Of a stretch of 64,000 nucleotides of DNA, positions 11,449 through 22,906 are shown in pieces. The stretch covers positions 1,073,905-1,137,904 of the forward strand of contig MU270016.1 of NCBI GenBank assembly GCA_021432635.1, in the 5' to 3' direction. The position numbers and the translations under genes are program-made. Numbering within the stretch: position 1 is the first letter of the stretch; every line of letters begins with the position of its first letter. This DNA comes from Thozetella sp. PMI_491. Lineage: Eukaryota; Ascomycota; Sordariomycetes; Chaetosphaeriales; Chaetosphaeriaceae. The notes beneath the pieces were generated by a model. That model was given only the letters and a program-made list of their open reading frames with translations. It had not been told where the DNA came from and did no database searches.

Positions 11449-14400
11449 ATGGCGGAGGCGGCGGGGCTCGTTGTCGGTGCTATTGCGCTGGTTAGCATTT
11501 TCCGCGACTGTGTTGACCTCTTCTCGGATATCTCTGCCGCCAAGTCGCTAGGCCGCGATTATGAAATCCTGAACACGAAATTGGACATTGAAAAGACGCG
11601 GTTTTTGCATTGGGCGGAACGGCTAAAACTGGCTGACCCGGACCACTATGATGAACGGCTCGACGATCTTGAGACGCACCAGATTATCGCGCGAACGTTA
11701 GCAGGCATTCGACTTCTCCTGGGGGAGAGCGGCGAGCTGCAGAATCGATATGGCCTGGAGCCGGCCGTACCTAGGAGCGCCGCGCCTGCTGTCCCTGTCC
11801 TGAGCGCTAACGCGGGGACTCGCTTCTCTTGGGAATGCCAGCGCCTCGACCAACGCATCGAGAGCCATCGCCGGACCAGCTTGTTCAAGACGGTACGGTG
11901 GGTAGCTCGGGACAAAGAAAAATTCGACTGCTTGATTAGCGAGTTGTCCTATTTCGTCTCCAGTCTCAACTCGATCGTACCGGATCTGTTTCAGGCGGCC
12001 AAGTCGACGCTTCAGAACGACCTCAGGGGCCTAAACGATATCCGCGGCCTCAAGCTCATTGCGCGCGCCGGCGTCGGCAGAAGCGGCGATGCTGATCTCG
12101 AATTGACAGCGTCGACAGGTGAAGCGATCGATCGCGCGTGCAAGCAGCGCATTCTCGAGTGCGTGTGGTTTCGCATGCTCGACGATAGGATTGACAGCGT
12201 CGCGAAGGCGCACCGCAAGACGCTGGAATGGGCGTTGCACCCCCCATCCAAGCACGTGCCGTGGGACGACCTCTCTCAGTGGTTCGAATGCGGTTCTGGG
12301 ATATACTGGATTTGCGGTAAGGCCGGCAGTGGTAAGTCGACCCTCATGAAATATCTTGTTCACGAGCCGCAAACGCAAACACTTCTGCGCAAGTGGTCAT
12401 CGTCCAGGGGGGCGACCTAGCCACCGCGCAGTTCTTTCTATGGTCTGCCGGCACGCCGGAGCAGAAGACCCAGAAAGGGTTGATGCAGGGGCTTCTATAT
12501 CAGGTCCTGGAAGCAAATCCGTCCCTGATTCCCACTCTCCTGCCCAAGATGTGGCGCGAGCTATACAACTCCGAGTTCGACGAAAAGTTCAATCTAGAGC
12601 CTCCAACTGTTAACGAGATCCGAGACGCCTTTTCGCGGCTCGCGAAACATGAAAGTGGGGGGCTGTATTGTTTCTTCATCGATGGATTGGACGAATATCA
12701 TGGAGACTATACGGACGGCACCTCCCTCATCGAGGGTCTTGTTGTAGGCGGCAACATCAAAGTCTTGGTCTCTAGTCGACCGATTGATGCCTGCGTCCAC
12801 GCATTCTCCTCTCGGCCGAAGCTCCAAGTGCAGGATCTCACCAAAGGAGACATTCAGTTGTACATCACCGACACGATCGGCTCACACCCCTACATGGAAG
12901 CATTGGTCGCCGATGATCGCGAAGCGGCCGACAGAGTTCTCAAGAATCTGACGGAGAAAGCATCAGGGGTGTTCCTCTGGGTCGTCCTGGCCTGCCGGTC
13001 GCTGCTGGAAGGGTTCATGGCAGGTGACTATGTACAAGACCTCCTGCTCCGCGTCGACGAGCTTCCAAGGGAACTAGAAGACCTCTTCCGGCACATGCTT
13101 GGCAAGGTACCACTTCGGTACCGGAGAACGGCGTCCAAGATCCTCCGCGTCTGCTACGAAAATCAGGTCCTCGGTATCGAAGCCCAAGTGCTCACGATGC
13201 CGCTGGCTCTGATGAGCGAGCAGGACCTGGACATCCAGCGGTTGCCCGAGTTTCGACCGTTCACCAAGGCTCAAAAAATACTCAAATGCTCGAATCTGGA
13301 GGCTCGGCTGAGGAGCAGGTGCTGTGGACTGGTCGAGGTCCACCTTGCAAACTCTAAAGCGATTCCTCCGGGCTGCTTTTGTCGGGAGCAAGACTTGCTC
13401 CGCGGATCTCTCACCACCCGTTATCGCGAGCTTACACGCCCACCGGCACACGACAGCTTGGTCGATTCCACCGTTTACTTCCTCCACCGTACTGTGTTTG
13501 ACTTCCTCAGCACTCCGGATGTGTGGGAGCTAGACTGTCTATCACTGGAAGATGAGAATTTCGACCCCAGCGCGGTGCTGGCGTGCATGGCCGCCACTAG
13601 GCTCTACCATGGAACGCGGCCTCACTCGTATGTCGAGCTTATACGACAATCCATGGAATACTCTTTCGCGAACAGCAGGCTGAAGGGGCCGTCGGTTGAT
13701 CACGTCTGTTCCTGGCTGGGGTCGGCGCTGCTCGCGACGGCCGAGGCAGCACGCGGAGCCGGGGAGACCTCCCAGATCTCGGCTGCGCCGTACTTCAAGA
13801 GAATTTTGCACATACGCAGGCCCGAGATCATTACCATCGCCCTCGCGGTGGAGGGGAACTTTACAGGATTTGTCGAGCGCCCGGAAGTTTTGGCCAGGCT
13901 TCGTGATCCTGCAGTGCGCCACACAAACCCGCCGCTATTGTGCCTGACAACGGTGCAGCCGAACCTTTCAAAACTGCAAATTTCGCGGGACCGGCCAAGC
14001 TTGAGGATGCTCAGCCTGCTCTTTTCCTTGGGGTGCGACCCGAACGAATCATTCTCGCGTCACGGCATCGCTACGACCCCTTGGGAGGTAGCGTGGGGAT
14101 CCGGGGACCTCAGACCCGAACACCATAAATCGGCATCGCTTGGCGCTATTAAGCTCTTGGCCGAGTTGACCGCAGCATTTCTGAGGGCCGGTGCGATCGT
14201 CCCTCCTTTCCAATCAACGAGCGGCCCAACCTCGTTCCGTCTACCGACTCACACCAATATCATGTCGGCGGTTGAATACTGGCGGACATGTCTAGTGCCC
14301 ACTAGTCTGACGCTCGAAAGCCACGCGCTCGTGGAGAGGTGCGAGGAGATCATACAGATGATACAGGCTCAGAATAAAAGCATTCTCGAATTTGGGTCAG

Positions 14401-14705
14401 AGTGCATCATAGAGAGAGATATGCCCCCCGAGCAAGAAAATACCGGCGATGAAGAGGTGGGTACGACAGGCAGCGGTCCTAGGGAAATAAATTTTGACAT
14501 AGACGCGCCTTCTCCGCCGGGGAATGTTTCTCCGCGAGGGAACGCCTCTGCCGTTGGGCACGACTTCTGGTTCGACAGTAGCGACGAAGAGGAAAGCACG
14601 AGCGACAGCAGTGACGACAGTAGCTCGGAGGATGACATCTTCGTCTATAATGACCCAATCTTAGACTCGCCCTTCAATCCTCGCAGGGTACGCGCATCTA
14701 AATGA
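11449..14705 (+). pseudogene. HeLo-NACHT NLR-type immune receptor, frame interrupted once
   Basis: Host NLR-like protein of about 1,085 residues read across two frames. The first frame (11449-12420) starts MAEAAGLVVGAIALVSIFRD and matches the HeLo domain found at the N-terminus of fungal incompatibility NLRs, with FGRDYE-like GRDYEILNTKLDIEKTRF. It reaches the NACHT Walker A, ICGKAGSGKSTLM. The second frame (to 14705) continues with FFLWSAGTPEQKTQKGLM, Walker B FFIDGLDEYHGD and sensor VLVSSRP, then a long helical C-terminal part and an acidic Ser/Asp/Glu tail near 14570-14640. No ankyrin, WD40 or TPR repeats are evident. The frames meet near a G run at 12407-12412 with no credible intron there. 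So this is either a real frameshift, making it a pseudogene, or a sequence error in an intact gene. The start is the first ATG that opens the HeLo domain. Confidence 0.8.
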
Positions 14706-15102
14706 CTAGAACATCCGATCGACTCTTAGGCAGACTCCCGATTGCATTGCTCCTTTTATCCTCTATCCTTGGATGCTTCGTTCTTTCACTCCCGTGTGTC
14801 AGCTTCCGTATCTTGTAACGCAGATTTATAAATGCGCTGCGTTGCGAAATCGGTTCTAAATTAGGAGGCTTACATGGTAGTGTTTTGGGGAATGATTTGT
14901 TAGTAGCTCGTGCGTACATGGAGTGAGATACCCAAATACACTATTACTCAACGGGCTCGTACAACTTTCTATGTCCTCCGCTATTATTTCTAAGGAATGT
15001 CGAGTTATGATGGTAAAGCCGAATGATATAATTGAACCACATATCTAATGGTATGAGATTTGCCATCTTCCCCCCAAATCTGATACATCCAGTTTAAAAT
15101 CT
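14706..15102. other. Convergent intergenic region
   Basis: AT-rich spacer between the NLR and SDR 3' ends. Nothing recognisable. Confidence 0.4.
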
Positions 15103-15969
15103 CTAGAAAGCCTGGATGCCCGATGAGCTAACAATCTTTCCAACACTATCATCCTTTCTGCCTTCAATGACGTCGACAATGAGTTTCCCCCCAATGGAAG
15201 GATGTCCAGCACCGCGCCTGGCCGCGGCCGCCTTGCTACCACCTAGCCCAGTGGCGAGGTAGCCCGGAGAAACGCACCAGACCTTGACACCGTCTTCCTT
15301 TAGTACCCAGTACCACGAGAGCATCATCATATCTAGGGCGGCTTTGCTAGTGCGGTAAGCGCTTGGCCCGTACGCTGCCTTCTTTGGCCACCCGGCGGGG
15401 ATGGGCGGCGGGATCGGGTAATGCGCCTTGCTCATTTGATCTAGGCTTGCTAGACCACTAGTGATGAAAAGAAGCCGAGGACTCGAAGACTTCAGCAAGA
15501 GTGGAGCAAAAATGTGCGTCATGACCATGGTGCCAGATACATTCACGTCGTAGGCTTTGTTCCAAGCTTCTCGCATGCTCATTTCGCCGAATGCAAAGTC
15601 AGCGTCAGTGGCAATCCCTTTTCAGCCGCTGTTAGCTTCTACATGATAAAGAGTAGCAAGTTGTGTTCTCGGCTGACCTGCGTTGTTCACCAGGGTGTCG
15701 ATACGCCCATGGGAAGCTTCCACGTTCTTGAAGGCTTCGCTGATCGATTCATCGATGGCAACATCCACTTGAAGAAGCTCCATCGTACTGCTGGTCTCTG
15801 GGACCTCTTTCTTCAGAGCAGCTATAGCTTCTTCTCCTTTTAGAATAGATCGGGTTCCAACGAGAATGTGGTATGAGTGGTTAGATTGTAGGAGTGCCTT
15901 GACTGTCTCCCAGCCAATACCCGTATTGGCTCCGGTGATGAGCACGATTTTTTTATTCGCGCTGGCCAT
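15103..15969 (-). CDS. Short-chain dehydrogenase/reductase (SDR)
   Basis: Exons 15969-15678 and 15617-15103, 807 nt, 268 aa, the usual classical-SDR length. The NAD(P)-binding motif TGANTGIG lies at residues 10-17, followed by the structural NNAG and the catalytic SAYRTSKAA (Tyr-x-x-x-Lys), with the upstream ITSG serine. The C-terminal SPGYLATGLGG matches the PG motif after the active site. The 60-nt intron splits the NNAG glycine codon (A|G) with donor GTCAGC and branch GCTAAC. The ATG at 15969 in context ACAATGGCC was chosen because the longer open frame begins with TTG. Cytosolic oxidoreductase; substrate unknown. It sits in a metabolic stretch with the 2OG oxygenase and the permease. Confidence 0.9.
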
Positions 15970-16790
15970 TGTAGCAGAGTAAAATGGCAAAAGACCGAGT
16001 GCTAATGAAAAGAGAAAAAAAACCAGAATTAAAGAGAGGGAGAGAGGAGCTGTTCAAGACACTGAATCCCATTATTTATCAACTTGCAAGCTGCCATCCT
16101 TCAGCTTAAACACCTTCCCAAAAAACCCCGATTAGGAAGGTGACGAACGACTTAGTCCCACAGGGAGCCATCGCTGACCACCAATAGAGGTAAGAGGCTA
16201 CGCTCTTTTTGACCGAGGTGGGGTTGGGGGGAAAGCTGTGCCAGACACGGCTCAGGGAGCGTCGTAATACGTTCTATGGGACATGGAAAATTGAATGGGG
16301 GTCGGGGGAACCAGTCAGTCCAGAAGCAAAGGACGGCTTTTTTGTCGAAGTAACCTTCGGATAAGGGAACCCAGATTGCACTACATACTAAATCTATCTC
16401 GCGCCCCAGCGAGTGGCGCTACGGTCCTGCTATAGCTAACGTAGACAACAGCCTCACGTGTTAGCGACAAGCAGCTGGCTGTAGCCGCAAGCGTGGGGCC
16501 AATTCGAGCTCCACTGTAGCTACTCCGGAGGTCCGGGGATGAGGTAGCTGAGGTGGACGATACAAGTGATCTCGGAGATGTCAATTTAAAAGGAGCAACG
16601 AAACAGCCTCATAATCTCTTTTCTTTATGTTTACTCCGGAGAACGTCCCATGACTTCTTCACTTAGAATGAGTTATTCCTTTCCGATAATTTCTATGGTG
16701 TCTTTTCACACAACCACCAGAACCAGTGCAGCAGTTCTGACGACTGCCCGGGCTATAGTCTTCGTCCAAGCAATATATATAGCTCGCTGC
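15970..16790. other. Intergenic, no gene recognised
   Basis: SDR promoter side (A-rich 16005-16035) and 3' side of the 2OG oxygenase. Only short frames without motifs. Confidence 0.4.
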
Positions 16791-17967
16791 CTAATAGCTT
16801 ATGTTGTATCTCTTTTTGAGATGAGCCTCCACTTGTACCGGTTCGTATAAGGCCTTTTCTCCAGATTTGAGACAGGTGGGAATGCATTCGATTATCTGGT
16901 CCCTAAGTCCCTCGTTGAAAAACGCAACACTATACCGATACTGGCCGCTCACGGGCGAGATCACCCTATGGAGAGTGGAAGTATAGTGATCGTTCGTCCA
17001 TCGTTCTACGTGAGAGAATATGAGATGTTGATAGCGCGACGAAAGCAGGGTCGGCGACTTACCCAGCATATCACCAATATTTACCACAAACGCGCCACGG
17101 ATTGGCTGCACCGCATGCCAAGTCTCTGACGGCCGATGGAAAACTTCGAGGCCGCCAACTATCGCAAATTTTCAGCACGCTTCCTGAGAGTCGCGCCTGC
17201 TCCATCCGCTATTCGGCTCGCTTGGGGAAGAGCGCGAGTGGGAACCTACTTTCGTCTTGTAACAACAGAGTCAATGCCCCAAAATCGGTATGTGCACCTA
17301 TTCCTCTCGTTTTCTTCGCCATTTCTTCTGTGGTGGGCGGATATCGATGGGCTCGACACATGGATATTGCTCTCGATAGTCAGCCTTTGGGTCAACTCGC
17401 ATGTGCCGTACCTGATGACCTACCATTATCGCTGCCGACAAACTCATCAAAGTACGTGTATTCAAGATCCAAGCTTAGAGCCACTAGCCTGAACATTATT
17501 CTGCTCAAATTCCGCATCTCCGCAAAGTAATCCATCATGATCTCTCTAAAGCCTTGTACATCCTCTTCGTCGGGCCACTGGTTCGGTCCCTGTAGGAACC
17601 GGGCGTCCTCGGTAGGAGCCTCAAGACCGATCATGAAGCCCTCTTTGCTATCGGCGAACTCCTTTTCCAACCGTTGGTCTCCAACGGCCTCGAACCCTCT
17701 CAGAGCAACGGAGTTGCGCCGGTGAAGAGCGTACTTCTTCTCCTCTGGCAAGGCAAAGAAGGCGGCTAGACGGCCGAGCAATCTCGAGATCAGGTCTGGT
17801 GAAACTTGGTGGCCAACTATCTGGAAGAAGCCCGGCGACTGGGCGGCTGCGGAAATGGATGCTGCAATGGATGAAAGCGACTGAGAATCCCCTGTAAAGT
17901 ACCCCGAGATGTCGATGATGGGGATGGTGATTGGGCTCGGACCCCTGGCTTCAGAAGCAAGGCCCAT
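16791..17967 (-). CDS. 2-oxoglutarate/Fe(II) oxygenase, isopenicillin-N-synthase-like
   Basis: Exons 17967-17424, 17369-17250, 17158-17063 and 17005-16791, sum 975 nt, 324 aa. The N-terminal DIOX_N-type part has IPIIDISGY, SPGFFQIVGHQV and FFALPEEKK. The jelly-roll core has RYPP, RGIGAHTDFGALTLLLQD with the iron ligands His-x-Asp, GGLEVFHRPSETW, VNIGDML, STLHRV with the distal His, and RYSVAFF with the Arg-x-Ser that holds 2-oxoglutarate. All cofactor ligands are present. Introns are GT-AG (54, 91 and 57 nt) and each rejoins conserved sequence. The gene is divergent from the NCS1 permease, 564 nt apart, which suggests shared control and a nucleobase-like substrate such as in thymine-7-hydroxylases; that link is inference. 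Other roles in secondary metabolism are possible. Confidence 0.88.
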
Positions 17968-18531
17968 CTTGCTTCGGCGCGGTTTGTGACCACGGTAGCT
18001 AGTTGAAAGCGGATAGACAGATGCCTAGGTATGATCGAAGCTGCACGGCTCCCCCGCTCCATGATATGGGACTTCCGAGTCCTTTATCATTGGGCCGACG
18101 AAAGGCCTACGTAGAGTAGAGATCGGTACCGGCCGACAGGTATGCGGGGTACTTCTCTCTCCACAAACTAAGGAACCCAGCCAACGATGTGTCGCCTCAT
18201 GTTTTACATTGAGGTCCCGCACAATTCTTATCTGACCAAGACTTTCGGGAGACTTTTGAGAGCCAATGTGGGCCTGTCTTATCTCCCCCACAGTGAGCGC
18301 AAGTGAATAACAGTAGGGCGCTATCTCCTCGGCTGGGATACCCCCAGCAGGGCCCGGAATGTATCTTCCCATAGAACAGGGTTCATTTTCCGCTGGGTTT
18401 ACTCGCTCAGACTGGTTGACCAACGACGACAGCCTATCTCCTTTATCGGAGTCGCCATTCCGACGGTGTACTTCCTCGGCTGCCAGTCTAGTCTACCCAC
18501 TTAGATAAACCCAAGGGACGGATTTAGATAG
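17968..18531. promoter_or_regulatory. Shared upstream region of 2OG oxygenase (-) and NCS1 permease (+)
   Basis: A 564-nt head-to-head spacer between two metabolic genes, the usual layout of co-regulated fungal gene pairs. I cannot assign a specific binding site. Confidence 0.4.
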
Positions 18532-20421
18532 ATGAATGATTCCTCGAGATTCCGCGCTGCCAGCTTCCTCGGGTGTCTTGGATCTGAAAATTCGCCTACG
18601 ATGGAGCCATCACCAGCGCCACAAATCCACGACAACCAGCCGCGACTGGGCCTGAAGTCATGGATGAAGCGAAAGACTACGATAGCAGGATGGGTACTCC
18701 CTAAGCAGGAATCCAGCTGGGCGCCCCCAGGAACATGGACCAACATTGACCTGGATGTTACGCCTCTGGCTCGCCGGACGTGGACGAGTTGGACTATTGT
18801 GGGCTACTGGATTAGTGACATCATTTCTGTCCAGAGCTGGGAGACCGGGAGTTCTATTCTCGCTGTCGGACTGACTTGGTGAGCAGTGTTGCGGAGGCGA
18901 CCCTCTCGAGTAGGCCGAGCTGACGATGGTGCGCAGGCGCGAGGCTATTCTGGCAATCGTCTTGGGATCTAGTGTCATGGCGGTGCCCATGACCCTGAAC
19001 GGATATGCGGGATCCAAAACACACGTGCCGTTTCCGATTCTGGCGCGCAGTTCTTTCGGCTACCAGTTTTCCAAATTTCCTATCGTCGTGCGCCTCATCA
19101 CCTGTCTCTTTTGGCACGCCATCACCAACTACCTCGCCATTGCTCCAGCAACCCAGGTGATCCGCGCCATATGGCCCTCATATCGCGACTTGCCGAACTG
19201 GATCCCAGAGCCAGTGGGCATTACGACTCAGCAGATGGTATCCTACTTTATTGTTTGGATTATCCAGTTTCCACTACTACTAATCCCGCCTCATAGAATG
19301 AAGTGGCTCTTCGTGGCTAAGGTTATCATGATGACGGCTACCGTGGTTGGCATGCTAATCTGGATATGCGTCCGGGCTGGCGGCTCGGGAACTATATGGG
19401 AGCAATCCGCCACTGTATCGGGGTCTCAAAAGTCGTGGTTGATTATGTGGTCTATCAATAGTTGCACGGCAAGCTGGTGAGTCTACTTCCGGAAACTTTC
19501 CCTCCCGTTGCCTAATAGCGGTGATCAGGTCAACCGTTGGCGTGAATATCCCCGACTTCACCAGATATATCGGCGCACCTCGTTCGTCACTCTCTCAGGG
19601 GATTGGGTTCCCGTTGATCTGTAGCTGGATTGCCATTATCGGTATTGTTGTCACCTCTGCGTCCGGTGTTGTCTTCGGAGAATTTTTATGGGACCCCATT
19701 GCCATCATGGATACGTGGGATGGCCCTGCCGGGAGAGCAGCCGCATTTTTTGCCGGGATCAGTTGGTGTCTGGCCCAAATTTGCGTCAACATATCGGCTA
19801 CCGTCATTAGCGGAGCAAATGACATGGCGAGCCTGTGGCCTAAGTGGATGAACATCAAAAGAGGCGCGATCGCCATAACCGTCATTGGTGGTTGGGTCAT
19901 GGTCCCATGGAAGATTCTGCATTCCGCCTCGTCGCTGCTGAGCTTCATGAACTCACTTGGCATATTCCTCGCACCAATCATGGTAGACCCCCCAAATCTC
20001 TTCTGAAAGGACGCGGCTGACTTTAGAACGATAGGGAGTTCAACTGTCAGACTTCTTTGTTGTGAAGCGCCAGTCTATTGACATTCCTGCGCTCTATGAG
20101 CCGTATGGTCGGTACGCTTACTGGCACGGCATCAACTGGCGGGCACTTGCTGCAATGGTAACATCTGTTGCCCCCACTCTGCCCGGACTGATCAATGCCG
20201 TCAACCCTAGTATTGATATCGGCGGTGCCGTCTATGTAACGGACTTGAATTGGTATTATGGCTTCTTCTCCGCTTTCTCGGTGTACGCGACGCTCAGTTT
20301 ACTCGTCCCTGCTCACGAAACGCTTGTATCTGGGATGATATATACCACCGAAGGAATCGCAGAAGACGGGACTGGCACTCCAATCGACAAGGAACAGAGA
20401 GAGCCTGAGAAGCTGCCATGA
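18532..20421 (+). CDS. NCS1 (Fur-type) nucleobase/allantoin permease
   Basis: Exons 18532-18878, 18937-19476, 19529-19982 and 20035-20421, sum 1728 nt, 575 aa (552 aa if the ATG at 18601 is used). It matches fungal NCS1 transporters for uracil, allantoin, uridine and related compounds: an early W..Nxd region (WTNIDLDVTP), a TM1-type W..IVGYWISDIIS, NGYAGSKTHVPFPILARSSFGYQ, the conserved NIPDFTRY segment, many hydrophobic helices, and PIMGVQLSDFFVVKRQSID near the end. The plasma membrane is the expected location. The introns (58, 52, 52 nt) are GT-AG; the last acceptor at 20034 is set by the PIMG|GVQ-type conserved motif. It is intact by all signs. Its divergent neighbour, a 2OG oxygenase, hints at uptake plus oxidation of a base. 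Confidence 0.9.
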
Positions 20422-20860
20422 ACAATTGACTCTAGTCTAGATATTCCGGTTCTTGTCGTTCATTCAATGGGAATGGGGTTACTAGCACTGGCGCTGACCC
20501 TTTGAAGGGCTTGAGTAAGGTACAATACTTTACAACTAGAAGGATATATGTATTAGGTATATCCACCAGCACACAATACTACCTACGGATCATAATGTGT
20601 TCTACCACAACTAAATATAGATTGGCCAGTTAATCGAGTAAAACACTCAAAGTTCTAGCGCCTTCCTTGATGCTTCCGCAGTTCCGTCCGGCTCCTGTGA
20701 ACACCTAGATACAAGTTCCCGGCCATGGCTCCGAAGCGCCGCATTTGAACAGTAACCGCAGTGCCATTTTGCATAGTCCCATTTTGACCCCTTATAGTCC
20801 CCCTGATTGAATGATATTATACAAGTAAGGCGCCGGCACCAAGTAACTGCTAAGTCGGAA
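20422..20860. other. Convergent intergenic region
   Basis: AT-rich 3' flank between the permease and the DUF7703 gene. No gene seen. Confidence 0.4.
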
Positions 20861-21856
20861 TCATACACCACTTGCCCGTCCCTTAAGTTGTTCCCAGGCT
20901 GAGGAAGGCTTAGGTCGCGCAGGCAAATGTGTACCCAAGGCATCGAACTGATGAAGCTTCCTCATATTTTGCATTTCAACGCCCGCGGAACCACGATCTC
21001 CGTTGCTAACTAGTGTGCGGTTTGTCGATGCGCGGCAGAGGGAGCGGCGGTCGGGAGGGTCATGGCTCGAAAATGTGTCGCCCAGGCAGGTGCAACTGCA
21101 TCTTCTACCTTGCGTCAAGTTGACTAGCTCATTGAGAATGACAAACTCGATCTTAAGCTTGACGCTATAGACCACCGGTTTGTACGTTGTTTGGATCTGA
21201 AAATTATCGGTGTATTCGGTTACCATCAAGCTGATGTCGAGCAATACAACAACGACAAAGAGGAGGAAGAGGTGACGGATAACAGATTTCCCCTCCGCGG
21301 CCTTGATGTTCATGATGTATTTTAACCCGCGGGAAGCCTCCCACAGGTAGAGCCCCGATAGGATGGACTCTTGGATTGTGAATCCCGCGAGCTGGATTTT
21401 CTCGTACACGTTGAATCCATGGATAAAGGGATCGGAATCTACGGAGTTGCTGCCGAGAAAGAGGATGGAAACGGGGACGTGTAAAACGAAGAAGTTGGCA
21501 ATAATCATCGTCTTCGCCCATCGGATCTTCTTCGAGTCGGATATGACGAGGTGGAGACGCGAGTATAACACGACGGACTGGCCTGTGACCATCGCCCACC
21601 AGCCGAGGATGATGATGACGCACATGGCCACATTTGGTGCTAGGGCGAAGAATCGTAGGAGCGCGGCAACCGAGTGGACGGGAATGCCTAACGAAGCGAC
21701 AAGCAGGCTCCAGAAATATAGACCTTCTCTACGGCGGAAGGTTGTGAATATAGCCACGAGGATCTCCACCGTGTTGTACATGGCCACAGCGAAGAAGCCA
21801 GCCATAACCATGGCCACCGGCATTGTGACCAGTATTGGACCTGTTTCGCCCGCCAT
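20861..21856 (-). CDS. DUF7703-type multi-pass membrane protein
   Basis: Single exon, 331 aa. About seven hydrophobic helices cover the first 240 residues. Conserved stretches match the fungal DUF7703 family as I remember it: TTFRRREGLYFWSLLVAS after TM1, GWWAMVTGQSVVLYSRLHLV, YEKIQLAGFTIQESILSGLY and YKPVVYSVKLKIEFVILNEL. The last 80 residues are polar and probably cytosolic. No function is established for the family; a sensor or scaffold role is only suggested by the seven-helix look. The ATG at 21856 leads directly into TM1. No splice sites are needed. It stands between a permease and a redox enzyme with no clear link. Confidence 0.78.
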   Translation of the reverse strand: MAGETGPILVTMPVAMVMAGFFAVAMYNTVEILVAIFTTFRRREGLYFWSLLVASLGIPVHSVAALLRFFALAPNVAMCVIIILGWWAMVTGQSVVLYSRLHLVISDSKKIRWAKTMIIANFFVLHVPVSILFLGSNSVDSDPFIHGFNVYEKIQLAGFTIQESILSGLYLWEASRGLKYIMNIKAAEGKSVIRHLFLLFVVVVLLDISLMVTEYTDNFQIQTTYKPVVYSVKLKIEFVILNELVNLTQGRRCSCTCLGDTFSSHDPPDRRSLCRASTNRTLVSNGDRGSAGVEMQNMRKLHQFDALGTHLPARPKPSSAWEQLKGRASGV

Positions 21857-22906
21857 TTCTCCCCTTTCTGGGTGTCCTCGGCGGACTTCGCTCGGCGGGT
21901 CCTGTAGGATATTGTTGCGCGGTGGAATGTAGCAATCGGCAATCCTTACGGTAAGGAGAGAGCCGTCTGACCGCGCCTTGCTCGACGACAGCTACCACCC
22001 ATGGAGTGGCAAATGTAGGTTGGGCATCAAGATACGTGGGACAATGTTGAAGGTGGAGACGATTCCTGGACCCTCCCCCCGGCTGTTGAAGGGGACATTT
22101 CAAGGATTCCTAGGTCAAGGCCGGGGGCTCGCCTGAACCGATGAAGGGTCTAAACCCTGCGTGTTCCAGGATCCAAATGTGAGACTGGGGATTTAGAGTT
22201 TTGTGGCGTCTGGGTTCACATGGAAGATTCCGTCTGGTCGAGCGCTCGGACGCTTAGTGTCCAGCACCGTCAGTCGATGGGGCGTGCCGGCAGGTAGCTA
22301 CCCGCTCTTAGCCTGCCCCGAGCTCCAGCTCGTCGGGAGGTGATGGGTGCCGTTAAGCGAGAGCAGAGTCATTGACTAGGATGCCCTGGGCTGATTCATT
22401 TGCAATCCCTGGAGGATGATTTGAGAGGAAACGGGAGCCATGCGGTTGCAGCAGCAAATCTGGTTTAGGGGCGTTTGGCAAGCCTTTTTCACGTGGCGCG
22501 CTCAACCTGTCACTGGGCGAACGATCGTTTCTAGCCATCGTTATTCCATTTTGAGGCCGCTGCGCGAAGGGGGTTAGTGAGGAGCGGAGTAGTTCGCTAT
22601 CTCTCTTACCCCAACTTCCCCGGTGCCGCGTCGTAGTGCCGGTTAGCCCGGCTGGCGCGGAGGGGGAAAAAAAAAAAATCGACCAACGAAGCTGGGGCAA
22701 CTATCCTCGTTTCGAGCGACCAGTCGGCTGTCTGGCGTGCCAAGACAATGATAGGCACCTAGCTAAGGCTCTAGCAACTTTTCTGAATAGGAGACCTTTC
22801 TTTCATCCTTTCGGCATCAAAAACTCAAAATAGCTGTATAGATTGTCCTGAGCCTACTAATAAACTTGGATTCCTAGGCTCTCTGTAATAGATGTCTCCA
22901 CATGCG
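21857..22906. other. Intergenic, no gene recognised
   Basis: About 1 kb. Contains an A12 tract at about 22667-22678 and otherwise ordinary sequence; no domain-bearing frame. Confidence 0.45.

Noticed and set aside
12332-12337. GTAAGT, a perfect intron donor in the NLR gene
   Set aside because: It encodes the GKS of the Walker A loop (GKAGSGKST); splicing here would destroy the NACHT domain, and no matching acceptor removes the frame break.
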